Shown: positions 8,301 through 15,353 of the stretch, piece after piece
How the letters are laid out: every line of letters starts with the position of its first letter
Position numbering within the stretch: position 1 is the first letter of the stretch
DNA from: a virus
Reading direction: 5' to 3' (one strand)
DNA: 35,014 nucleotides
IMG/VR virus record: IMGVR_UViG_3300037584_003778
Span: 1 to 35,014 of that record
Notes under the pieces: generated by a model
The model's database searches: none
What the model was told of the DNA's origin: nothing
Seen by the model: the letters and a program-made list of their open reading frames with translations, nothing else
Made by a program: the position numbers and the translations under genes

Positions 8301-8966
8301 AGGGTTATCGTATTCTATAGCACCTGGTGCATCCCAAGTGCCAACAAGCTCTTGATTTGGTTTATCTAATATTATATTGTTTTCTAAATCTGTTTTACAA
8401 GCTGCATTATCTACATAACCATAAGTCATAGGAAAAGGCTTTCCAATACTTTCAGAAGGATATAAAGATCTATTTTCCATTGTTGTAACAGGTAATTTAG
8501 TTTTCAATTTTTGTTCTGTTAAATCTTCTAAATCTAACTTTATAGATTCTTGAGATTGGCTATAACGTCTAATTGTTCCTGTGTATACAAGTAAACAATC
8601 TGTTATTTTATTTAAACCATTTGCACTATAATATACTTCTACAACTGCATTAAGTAATTCTTGAATTTTGTCGCTAAAATATTCGTTTTCGTATAAAGCA
8701 TTAGAGATTTCTAAATCAACATTAGATATTGTGTATTTATTGTTAATAACATCTGCTGAACTTCTTATATTAGGAATATTTAACAAAAGAGGTTTATAAT
8801 TTTTGCCACTTATAGTTGTATTTTTAATTGATAATCTTATAATTTCTGAAGCATCTTCTAGTTTATCATTTAAAGTAACACCTTTATATATTCTCACAAT
8901 AGGATATAAAGATGTTCGTGTGCCATTTATTATTGATGATTTAAATTTAGAAGGTAAAGTTAACAT
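5307..8966 (-). CDS. Large tail-tip/hub protein with C-terminal dockerin-like domain
   Basis: The 1219-residue product follows the tape measure, the usual slot for tail-tip and hub proteins. The N-terminal 200 residues (IRLSIKNTTISGKNYKPLL, then SIGKPFPMTYGYVDNA) look like the hub-type region of siphophage tail proteins. The centre is rich in aromatic and Asn residues. Near residues 1120-1176 there are two copies of a DLNGDGxxNxxDL(x)xLVN-type repeat, the calcium-binding loop and helix of type I dockerins. A very acidic tail of about 43 residues follows. In cellulosomes such modules bind cohesins; here they may fold the tail tip around calcium or grip a host surface glycoprotein or polysaccharide. 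The start overlaps the tape-measure stop. Confidence 0.75.
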   Translation of the reverse strand: MLTLPSKFKSSIINGTRTSLYPIVRIYKGVTLNDKLEDASEIIRLSIKNTTISGKNYKPLLLNIPNIRSSADVINNKYTISNVDLEISNALYENEYFSDKIQELLNAVVEVYYSANGLNKITDCLLVYTGTIRRYSQSQESIKLDLEDLTEQKLKTKLPVTTMENRSLYPSESIGKPFPMTYGYVDNAACKTDLENNIILDKPNQELVGTWDAPGAIEYDNPAIDENHFLLANGWLSTKTALSVYSDGYMPVPAEQPYKFGSRDQGWNDADKLYEFQNATDTTSPQLNLNEQMFLYESYQLDESGNIVGTGQKGLPARVYRPLERISCFSLVYPSSSVSGIWFPATTAQFVGFYGNLPAHDGGVSNINVQTHGTGPFDNDDQLYYQTYKDAVTDADGSAISWWEPTKVNLESGLANQSGDAVGTWGDIDQYWLETGHDTGEYPVQRLQNDSLNSGINLHCTYRGYAPGNFPTPNGAFVRLILKENVGDFPCVTKVFYMTRNWASENDVWGTQLADVWGSYNNMHLCQQMTRFWVAEGLDANTRPSPSRYYTDWVNESGGGDWEWNYNTDSWLTLCEQPNHEHRFVSSTSGKNQRSYYSQGGGTEWNGENGFNNILLDFNTTNQQNSICWGAGQVYSDGYLNTLHVNANLYNFYLIQDALITDISTREYYYNHKGRADQIGVNVAPITKPQYMLKHILNNELDYSKFIDLPDEDLDDDWLHAFTISNQQIEAKTLFNELFQSSLYIPSFNSKGEFKFIYLDQNITDYESYETINTEHILYYAYELTKLEDVKNQVNVRYKIDYGSNETTKQTDFSIKSNSGAVYETLDILTQQVTPDQQYGINYYKVDDEDSKLEVVTEYIRDDLTAQKLQRRLLMWYANQHLMIKLDLSLNYLHLEAGDVVRFDKLIGNKLAFGYDYTKEFIKNGQLVYPVFLVNKINKSLDKVNVELTQLHHGNIGDHNSGDSISDLIIPNPYMLPSYGPETDYTSDYIRARWDVDEVNPDISRRSITSYISTDTTEDIEYEIYLTKASGDINILGTTINQGDYTYGDGGDNIDAKGFVNSALIDVDSGYGGQITIEKKYEWEYPIYLNFVLVMKLPAANLETVLRFNQVGISPTYIPGDLNGDGIINVLDVVGVAVAIVNEFEGLTSAQYAAIDLNGDGGVNIQDLIILVNIILGVTSGDDDGNEEEEDLDSKIPQSEDTGLGETNYDDDVGDNIIE

Positions 8967-11374
8967 TAACTCATACCAAAGTCGCTACCTCTTCGGACAG
9001 CTTCTTTTATTGATTCTGCAAGTTCACCTTCTACATAATCTCTTGTAAGTATATTGCCTGAAACATTAACTACTACATTTCCTGTTGATCCTGTTTGATT
9101 CATTTGATTTAAAGTTTCTAAACCAATAGAATCTACAGCATTTCTATTCATTACAAATTCACCTTTTTCAGCCTCTATTAATGTACCACCTGCTGAATGT
9201 CTACGACCACCTACATAACCACCTTGTTCAAAAGAGCCATAAATAGAAGGTTCATCTGCACTACTTTGACTTGCTCCTAATTTATTAGCTTCTGCTATTA
9301 TAACTCCAGCAGCAACTAAACCTGCTGCTAAATTTGCTCCAGCTAAAACTTTAGTTGCAATTGGGTTAGTTTTCATCATTTCAGAATTTAAAGTTTTTAA
9401 ATATGCCCCATAAGCATCAATAACAGCCATAGTTGCTTCTATATAAGCCATTTCTTTTGCATTTGCACCAAATGCTTCCATAGCTTTTCCTGTGAAGTTT
9501 ACTACTGCTTTTGCAGCTTTTAGTTTTTGCAAATCAGCATCAAGTTCTATTTTACTTAATTTTTTTGTAACAGCTATTTTATCTTGTGACAATTTGATTG
9601 CTTTTTTATCTGACTTTAGTTTTTCTTGTTGTGATTCATTTTGTTTTCCTAAAACATTAGTTAAATCTTCTTCTATAGTAGCTAATTTTGCTCTTAATAG
9701 AGCTTCTTCATCTAATTCTGGTTTTGATGTTTTAAATGCATCTGCATTTTCTATTATTTTTTTGTTATTTTCATCAACAGTTCCACTTAAAAAATTCATA
9801 GCTTTTTCATATCCTAAAGTAGCAGATATAATTTCTGCTAAAGTGTTAATATGAGTTTTGTATCTTTTTATAATAGTTTCATTAACTTCTATGTTTTTTT
9901 CTAATTTTTCAATTTGTCCTTCTACAAAAGTGTTTCCAGGATCAGCTTTAAGTTCGTTTTTAAAATTCCTTAGTTTTATTTGATCTTGAGCTATTGTGTT
10001 TCCTACAACTAACATTTCTTCTACAATAACTTTACTACCTGCTATTAATTTATCTGATTCTAAATTTTGTATATCATCAAAAAATGCTATAATTCCAGTT
10101 TCTTGTTGATTTATAAACAAGTCTTGCCCCATTTTATCAAATGCTTCTACAAAAGTATTAAATTGGCTCATATCAGATTGACTGCCCAGAGCTGACATTC
10201 CTTTTGAAAGTGTCATAGATAATGCATTTAAACCACTATCAGTTTTTTCAGTTAAATCTTCAAATTTGTCAATGTTATCATCTAATGAATCTAATGCTTT
10301 ATCCATACTAATAGCATCAGTAATACCTGATAAAGCTTTTGCTGATACTCCTACTTCAGCTAAATCTTCTGCTAACAATTCTAAATCCGATAACATCATT
10401 TCATTGATAAAATCACTTATTTGTTCTGCAAAATTTCCTAATGCTGGAGCTATACCTGTACCTATTTCAAGACCAAGATTTCTCATTGTAGCACCAAATT
10501 TATTAAATTGGTCAGAAGCTTTTTTTGTTGTTGGAGGTAATTTTTTTACTTTATCTTCAGCAGCAGCTAAAGTAGCATTTAAAAATGCTTGTTTTTTTTC
10601 TGTGTCAGTAAGTTCCCCTGCTGTTTTATTTAATTCTTTTGCATAATCTCTATATGCATCATCTGCTTTAACTACAATACCAATGTTATCAAGCATCATA
10701 CGAGATTGACGACCAATACCAGTTATTAAAGATTCTACAGAACTTGCAGTATCTCTACCTAAAGCATCACCAAGTCTTTTAGCCATATCAAACATATGTG
10801 ACATTTCATTTGTATTTTTAGTCACACCAAGAATCATAGCATTGTTTGCTTGTTGTAATAAATCAAAATCTGAAACTGTACCTCTAGTTGCTGATCTTAA
10901 TTTAGCAATACCAGCAGCAGAGCTCTCAGAAGCACCAGTTAAACTATCAAATGCTGTTTCCATATTTTTTAGTTTAGTGGCTTCTTTAGCCATTTTAATA
11001 ATTTGTTGGACACCAAGCCCCATCATAAAATTAAAAAGCAATAATTTTGATCTCATAGTAGCAAAAGAACCTGCTAACAATCTATTATTTCTTAATAAAC
11101 CACCAGCAACTTTTTTGTTTTTTTGCATTGCTATTCGAAGTTTTTCCATAGCTAATCTACTGCCTTTAGCAGCACCACGATATGTATGGACAGAAACACC
11201 TAAATCCTTCCAAGTTTTACCTTGTGCCATAATTTTAGCAGTCATACTTTTTAGGGCATTAGAAGTTTTACTGGAGCTATTACTAACTCCAGATTGTGCA
11301 GCTTTTATTTGGTTCATAGCATCTATTATTTCGCCATGACCACTCGCTTTAAACTCTATAATTATTTCAGACAT
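8966..11374 (-). CDS. Tail tape measure protein
   Basis: The 802-residue product is mostly alpha-helical and rich in Lys, Ala and Glu. A hydrophobic patch lies around residues 108-125 (LLLFNFMMGLGVQQIIKMA). A second lies near 675-700 (LAAGLVAAGVIIAEA), and long coiled-coil stretches fall between them. A glycine-containing segment, GGYVGGRRHSAGGTLIEAEKGEF, near residue 720 is typical of the C-terminal part of many siphophage tape measures. The protein sets tail length and takes part in genome delivery. Its position directly after the two chaperone ORFs and before the tail-tip gene fits exactly. At 802 residues it predicts a tail of roughly 120 nm using the common rule of about 0.15 nm per residue. 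Confidence 0.85.
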   Translation of the reverse strand: MSEIIIEFKASGHGEIIDAMNQIKAAQSGVSNSSSKTSNALKSMTAKIMAQGKTWKDLGVSVHTYRGAAKGSRLAMEKLRIAMQKNKKVAGGLLRNNRLLAGSFATMRSKLLLFNFMMGLGVQQIIKMAKEATKLKNMETAFDSLTGASESSAAGIAKLRSATRGTVSDFDLLQQANNAMILGVTKNTNEMSHMFDMAKRLGDALGRDTASSVESLITGIGRQSRMMLDNIGIVVKADDAYRDYAKELNKTAGELTDTEKKQAFLNATLAAAEDKVKKLPPTTKKASDQFNKFGATMRNLGLEIGTGIAPALGNFAEQISDFINEMMLSDLELLAEDLAEVGVSAKALSGITDAISMDKALDSLDDNIDKFEDLTEKTDSGLNALSMTLSKGMSALGSQSDMSQFNTFVEAFDKMGQDLFINQQETGIIAFFDDIQNLESDKLIAGSKVIVEEMLVVGNTIAQDQIKLRNFKNELKADPGNTFVEGQIEKLEKNIEVNETIIKRYKTHINTLAEIISATLGYEKAMNFLSGTVDENNKKIIENADAFKTSKPELDEEALLRAKLATIEEDLTNVLGKQNESQQEKLKSDKKAIKLSQDKIAVTKKLSKIELDADLQKLKAAKAVVNFTGKAMEAFGANAKEMAYIEATMAVIDAYGAYLKTLNSEMMKTNPIATKVLAGANLAAGLVAAGVIIAEANKLGASQSSADEPSIYGSFEQGGYVGGRRHSAGGTLIEAEKGEFVMNRNAVDSIGLETLNQMNQTGSTGNVVVNVSGNILTRDYVEGELAESIKEAVRRGSDFGMS

Positions 11375-11796
11375 TACTTATTTTCCTTATTGGCTTTTTC
11401 AGCAATCTTCTTTGCTTTCTTTGCCATTGCATTTTTAATAATAAAAAAATATTGCAACCACCTTACAGGCTGATCACCATATGATCCTGGATATGCAGGA
11501 ACTCCTGTTTCTGTGCAATAAATGTATTGATTTATTAAATTTGTGTAACTGTTTTCAGTAACATTATTAACACAAGCAAAAAAAGGTAATTGGGCTACAA
11601 CATTTTGGTTTACATCGTAACCCTTTTTTTCTGTTTCATTTAAATGTTTAGTTTCATCTATTATAAGATCAATTACATTCCAAACATCTTTACTTGAACG
11701 AAATTCCCTTAATTCAAAACCATTTTTTGTTTTTACAGGTAGTTTTGCTTTATAAGGAAACTCACAATAAGAACAGCCTCCACAGCCATCCGACAA
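11374..11796 (-). CDS. Tail assembly chaperone, T-like part (probably expressed by -1 frameshift)
   Basis: The frame is 140 residues long from a TTG codon with no visible Shine-Dalgarno site, beginning MSDGCGGCSYCEF with a CxxCxxC cluster. It lies between the G-like ORF and the tape measure, exactly where lambda T lies. Its frame is -1 relative to the G-like ORF and stays open upstream through the end of that ORF. I therefore infer that it is made as a G-T fusion and not from its own start. The C-terminus is Lys/Ala-rich and helical. The cysteines at the junction could bind metal, a feature I have not seen described for lambda GT. Confidence 0.7.
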   Translation of the reverse strand: MSDGCGGCSYCEFPYKAKLPVKTKNGFELREFRSSKDVWNVIDLIIDETKHLNETEKKGYDVNQNVVAQLPFFACVNNVTENSYTNLINQYIYCTETGVPAYPGSYGDQPVRWLQYFFIIKNAMAKKAKKIAEKANKENK

Positions 11797-11807
11797 TATA
11801 GCCAGTT

Positions 11808-12089
11808 CTACTTGGAGGCTTTCTCTTCCCCCACTAAAAGATATTCCTGCACTTTTAAAAATATTTCAGTTCTATCTTCTAATGAAAGTGTTTTTAGAAA
11901 CTTATCAGATGTATCACCATCAACACCAATACGAATCCATTTAGTAACTGTAGTATTCATCATTTTCATACCTTTAGGGTTACCTTTTTTATCATACTGA
12001 TAGTCTACTGAATCAAAAAGTTCATCTCTTTCATCTATAGATACATCTTTTAACTTAATCTTCTTTCCAGATTTAAGTTGTATTTCCAT
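11808..12089 (-). CDS. Tail assembly chaperone, G-like
   Basis: This is a 93-residue charged protein (MEIQLKSGKKIKLKDVSIDE) that follows the tail-tube gene and precedes the tape measure, the conserved place of lambda G and its analogues. The family coats the tape measure during tail assembly and is absent from the finished virion. The ATG follows AGGAATAAACA. The end, EYLLVGEEKASK, overlaps an open -1 frame, so a fraction of ribosomes probably continues into the downstream chaperone domain. Sequence similarity in this family is low, so the call is positional. Confidence 0.7.
   Translation of the reverse strand: MEIQLKSGKKIKLKDVSIDERDELFDSVDYQYDKKGNPKGMKMMNTTVTKWIRIGVDGDTSDKFLKTLSLEDRTEIFLKVQEYLLVGEEKASK
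11826..11832 (-). other. Candidate -1 programmed frameshift site in tail chaperone genes
   Basis: On the minus strand the zero-frame codons are GTG GGG GAA, giving GGGGGAA near the end of the G-like ORF. A slip back by one base re-pairs GGG exactly and continues as AGA GAA AGC, an open frame running into the T-like ORF. The heptamer is not a perfect X-XXY-YYZ, since the second codon re-pairs poorly. The exact slip point could lie a few codons earlier. Lambda uses GGGAAAG at the matching place. Confidence 0.4.
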
Positions 12090-12092
12090 TGT

Positions 12093-12242
12093 TTATTCCT
12101 TTATTTTTTTAACTTTTTTAGCTTCTTTTTTCAAAGATTTACCATTTTTGTCTACTTCAATCCAATCAGAAGGAACATCTTTAACTTTACTATCTTCTAC
12201 TTCTTGAATTTTATTAAACCTATCACATTTAAAGTATTTCAT
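12093..12242 (-). CDS. Small lysine-rich protein of the tail operon
   Basis: The 49-residue product starts MKYFKCDRFNKIQEVED and ends in a run of Lys/Ile pairs. The ATG at 12242 has a strong GGAGAATAT site. A longer reading to 12278 would need a start inside the tail-tube gene and is rejected. It lies between the tail-tube and chaperone genes and is cotranscribed with them. There is no recognised domain. It may be a small head- or tail-completion helper. Confidence 0.55.
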   Translation of the reverse strand: MKYFKCDRFNKIQEVEDSKVKDVPSDWIEVDKNGKSLKKEAKKVKKIKE

Positions 12243-12250
12243 ATATTCTC

Positions 12251-13396
12251 CTATGCTGTTGCACCTGTTGCTAACCACATTACTTTATTATATGTTACAC
12301 TTGCATCATCAACTACTTTAGCTTCAAAATCCATAGTAGCTACATCACCACTTCCAACAGAAGCACTAATTAATTTAGCTTTTGGTATAATAAAACCAAA
12401 TAATTGACTGGCATGATTTTCTATATCTATAGATGCACTAAATGGTTGACCTTCGCCATTTGTTAAAGCTCTGTTATTTACAGATAGCTGTATATAGGAT
12501 GTACCAGCAGAATCACGATGAGCTTCTAACATTTTATCAGTAGTTGTATCATATTTCATAGAACCAGCTATTGTAATGTTTAGCTCAGGAACTGATCTGG
12601 CAAACACCTGTGGTAAACCACTTGTGTCTTGACCAATAAATTGTGTTGGTGCATCAAATGTTAAACTTAAATTGTTAAACAATGGCTCAATGCTAGTTTC
12701 ATCAGTAGAGCCATCATATTCCATAATATTTAAGTCTTTAACACCTTGATCTACTAAAAATACATTTTTTTGACCTAAAGCAGTTGAAAGCTCTTTTGCA
12801 CTACTAAAACTATCAGAACCTTTAGTAGGTGTGTGCATACTTTGAAATGTGGCAGAATAATTATATCTTCCACTTGCAGTTCCCATATCAGCACTAACTT
12901 GGAAATTTGTTACAACACAACCTGGTATATGATAAGAATCTCCTGCTGTTGGAGCAACAAAAGAAACTGTTAATGTTTTATTCCAAACTGTTGCACCTGT
13001 TGAATCTCCACTTTTAAAGTTACCAGGCGAATATCCTGAAGCTATTTCAAAAAGATTTCCTGTTTCTGTACCTGCTTGAGCTAATACATTTTCTATAAAA
13101 ATAGGAAAATCTTGTAAAGTTAACCTACCTGATAATGTAAACTCTGTTACTACTGCTTTTGAGCTTGAAAACATAGCACCAAATTCAGCAACCCTACCAG
13201 TACCTGTTCTCATCTCGAACTCTTGGTTTGGGCTAAATGTTGGTAGGGTAATGCCTTCAATATCTAGTCTATACATATGCTCTCCATTTGTTGAATCATT
13301 TACTGTTCCAACACCTGGATCGTAATCTGCATCACCATCTGCACCTACATAGACTTTAAATTCTCTACCTGAAAAGGTAGTGCTATTTATTGCCAT
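12251..13396 (-). CDS. Major tail tube protein
   Basis: This 381-residue beta-rich protein (MAINSTTFSGREFKVYVGAD at its start) sits just upstream of the chaperone pair and tape measure. It has a very strong AAGGAGGT ribosome site, as expected for an abundant virion protein. Features such as FEMRTGTGRVAEFG, ATFQSMHTPT and a C-terminal ASVGSGDVATMDFEAKV resemble tail-tube proteins of siphophages. It is longer than the roughly 200-residue core of that family, so it probably carries an added surface domain in the central part. It should polymerise into hexameric rings around the tape measure. Confidence 0.75.
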   Translation of the reverse strand: MAINSTTFSGREFKVYVGADGDADYDPGVGTVNDSTNGEHMYRLDIEGITLPTFSPNQEFEMRTGTGRVAEFGAMFSSSKAVVTEFTLSGRLTLQDFPIFIENVLAQAGTETGNLFEIASGYSPGNFKSGDSTGATVWNKTLTVSFVAPTAGDSYHIPGCVVTNFQVSADMGTASGRYNYSATFQSMHTPTKGSDSFSSAKELSTALGQKNVFLVDQGVKDLNIMEYDGSTDETSIEPLFNNLSLTFDAPTQFIGQDTSGLPQVFARSVPELNITIAGSMKYDTTTDKMLEAHRDSAGTSYIQLSVNNRALTNGEGQPFSASIDIENHASQLFGFIIPKAKLISASVGSGDVATMDFEAKVVDDASVTYNKVMWLATGATA

Positions 13397-13450
13397 TTAT
13401 ACCTCCTTGACATAATAATTTATGCCATTAATTTAGTTATTATTTGTTAA

Positions 13451-13885
13451 TTATCCAATATTTCCTATATGCTCACATTGCCAATCTAAATCAACCGAAT
13501 AAATTCCATCTTCCACATCTGTATTTAATTTTGTGTTTTGGATTCTACAATTATATGCTTTACTACTATTAGATAAAGTTATTATTATATTATCATGAAC
13601 CAACGATTCAATTCTAGAAGTGTATCTCAATATATGATCAACAGCTTTAGTATTTAACATTTTTCCATCAAAATAATATATTAATTTTATACTATACCTT
13701 CTTTCTTCTGAATTAGTTGTATAACTAATCAAATTAGAAGATTCAGGTAAAATTCTTAAATATTGATTGCCATGCATTTTTTCATAGCCCACACAAGTAG
13801 GTAATGCACCTTTAAATTCTGATTCTATTAAACTTTCTAGTGCATCTAAAATATTTTTAAATGTATTTTCAGGTGTTATTGCCAT
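13451..13885 (-). CDS. Head-tail joining / tail terminator-like protein
   Basis: The 144-residue product lies between the connector-like gene and the tail tube, the usual site of the tail terminator or neck protein. It starts MAITPENTFKNILDALESLI and has alternating helices and strands (YLRILPESSNLISYTTN, DVEDGIYSVDLDWQCEHIG). The closing strand with a VDLDWQ-like motif is common in small minor tail proteins of the gpU/tail-terminator type. The start overlaps the upstream stop by one base. The assignment is mainly positional. Confidence 0.5.
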   Translation of the reverse strand: MAITPENTFKNILDALESLIESEFKGALPTCVGYEKMHGNQYLRILPESSNLISYTTNSEERRYSIKLIYYFDGKMLNTKAVDHILRYTSRIESLVHDNIIITLSNSSKAYNCRIQNTKLNTDVEDGIYSVDLDWQCEHIGNIG

Positions 13886-14871
13886 TAATATAACCTACTA
13901 TTTTTTCTAATTCTTGTCATTTTAACTGCTTTACCATTAGAATTGTCTACATCTTCATATTTACCAAATACTTCTATTTCCCATTCATCTGCTGTTCCAG
14001 AAACATTTGCAGTAGAGCCTGAATCAGGATTCATATCATCACCAGCAAATCTTATTTGTAAGCCACCTGCTAATTGCTGATAATCGCCATTTATAACTTC
14101 ATCTGTAACTACCTGATTGTTTTTAAGTTTATCAGAATCTTTTATATAAACACTATATGTTGCAGTACCTATTCTTCCACCTGTAGTTATGATAACTTTA
14201 ATTAAATCATAAGTTCCTGACCACTCACCTCTTGTGTCTACAGGTCTAATAGAACCATTAGTATAAGATACATCTCTTATAACACCTTGCGATGAATCTC
14301 TTGTAACTTGAAAACTTAAAGCAGCTTTACCTTCATTTATATTTTGAATGTTCATCATCGCTTCTTCCATTAAAGCATTAGCAAGTTCACTATTTGGATC
14401 ATGTGCTTTTATCATAAAGTTAGCAGCTATTAAAGCAGTTGTTCTTATAATCAGGTAATCAAAGTTACCACTTTTATCTTTAAATGCTTCTCTTGGCATA
14501 TTAGGGTCAAGCATACTATCTAAATATCTACTTGCATCAGTTCTATATTGAGTAACCATAGCAGTAAATTCTTCTCCTGCCTCCATTAATTTATCAGCAG
14601 GATTACTTGCAGAATAATAATAAAGTACATCTTCAGCAGAATTATAAAACCATTCGCCTTCAACATTTAAGTCAGTATGTGCTGATTGAGCAGGTCCTAA
14701 ATCTTCGCCATCTGCAAATAATTGAGTTACTAATCCACTATTATGTGCTGCATATTTATTAGTTGCAACCTCTGTCCAACCATAAATAGATTTTTTATTA
14801 TCAAAACTATCAAGTTGTGGAAATACTCTCTTTAATTCTTTATGTGTACAATATATTGCTGCTGTTGCCAT
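13885..14871 (-). CDS. Head-tail connector / adaptor-like protein
   Basis: The 328 residues open MATAAIYCTHKELKRVFPQL. This Y-C-T-x-x-E-L-x-x-x-FP opening occurs in DUF1320-like head-tail adaptor proteins of many phages. A helical domain with YLDSMLDPNMPREAF and LIAANFMIKAHDP follows at about residues 115-160. A beta domain then runs to the end. It precedes the tail-terminator-like gene, in line with a role at the portal-tail interface. It is longer than simple adaptors, so the C-terminal half may be an added beta domain. The ATG follows GGAGAATAG. Confidence 0.55.
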   Translation of the reverse strand: MATAAIYCTHKELKRVFPQLDSFDNKKSIYGWTEVATNKYAAHNSGLVTQLFADGEDLGPAQSAHTDLNVEGEWFYNSAEDVLYYYSASNPADKLMEAGEEFTAMVTQYRTDASRYLDSMLDPNMPREAFKDKSGNFDYLIIRTTALIAANFMIKAHDPNSELANALMEEAMMNIQNINEGKAALSFQVTRDSSQGVIRDVSYTNGSIRPVDTRGEWSGTYDLIKVIITTGGRIGTATYSVYIKDSDKLKNNQVVTDEVINGDYQQLAGGLQIRFAGDDMNPDSGSTANVSGTADEWEIEVFGKYEDVDNSNGKAVKMTRIRKNSRLY

Positions 14872-14879
14872 CTATTCTC

Positions 14880-15137
14880 CTACCATTTCTTACAAGACCA
14901 ATATCTTGCTTTTGTTTTAGGTCCTGGTGTATCACATTTATGTCTTGCTCTAAACGATTTACGTCTAGCAGGACTTGATTTTTTAATTCTCATATTAGGA
15001 TCACCAAATGAAACTCTCTTTACTTTGCTTCCATCTTTAACAAAGACTTCAAATTTTTTTCTACCATAACCAGGTCTACCTTTGGTAATTCTTCTTGGCT
15101 TATTTAAACGAACTGTTCTACCTCTATATTTAGCCAT
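14880..15137 (-). CDS. Small basic conserved phage protein
   Basis: The 85 residues are highly basic and contain FEVFVKDGSKVKRVSFGDP. They continue RKSFRARHKCDTPGPKTKAR and end YWSCKKW. The SFGDPNM-x-IKKSSPARRKSFRARHxCD segment ending in WSCK is a pattern I know as a recurring block in proteins of marine and environmental phages. Its function is unknown, though it is sometimes fused to or near head proteins. The positive charge would suit packing against DNA in the capsid. It lies between two even smaller basic ORFs and the connector gene in the virion operon. Confidence 0.7.
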   Translation of the reverse strand: MAKYRGRTVRLNKPRRITKGRPGYGRKKFEVFVKDGSKVKRVSFGDPNMRIKKSSPARRKSFRARHKCDTPGPKTKARYWSCKKW

Positions 15138-15138
15138 T

Positions 15139-15216
15139 TCACTTCTTTCTTTTCATCTTACCTTTTTTAGATGGTCTACCTCTTTTTTTACCATATGTAC
15201 CTTTACCTTTTGGCAT
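15139..15216 (-). CDS. 25-residue basic peptide with AT-hook core
   Basis: The ATG follows GGAGATAAT and the product is MPKGKGTYGKKRGRPSKK followed by five to seven further basic residues. KKRGRPSKK contains the Arg-Gly-Arg-Pro core that lets AT-hook peptides lie in the minor groove of A/T DNA, which would suit this AT-rich genome. It is too short for most gene finders. The TYGKKR block also appears in the neighbouring 40-residue ORF, so the two may be related. It is plausible as a DNA-associated virion peptide. Confidence 0.65.
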   Translation of the reverse strand: MPKGKGTYGKKRGRPSKKGKMKRKK

Positions 15217-15230
15217 ATTATCTCCTTTTT

Positions 15231-15353
15231 TTATTTTTTTATTTTTTTAATTTTACCATTAGATGTTCTAGCAAATTTATGAGTTTTAGTTTCTCTAATA
15301 AATGTACCATAGTATCTTTTTTTACCATATGTCCAACTTATTCTTTTTGGCAT
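15231..15353 (-). CDS. 40-residue basic protein
   Basis: The product starts MPKRISWTYGKKRYYGTFIR and ends TSNGKIKKIKK. It begins on a TAATG overlap with the stop of the upstream tail gene, so translation is coupled. WTYGKKR resembles the TYGKKR of the next peptide in the operon, which points to a shared origin. Most residues are basic or aromatic and no known domain is visible. Confidence 0.6.
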   Translation of the reverse strand: MPKRISWTYGKKRYYGTFIRETKTHKFARTSNGKIKKIKK

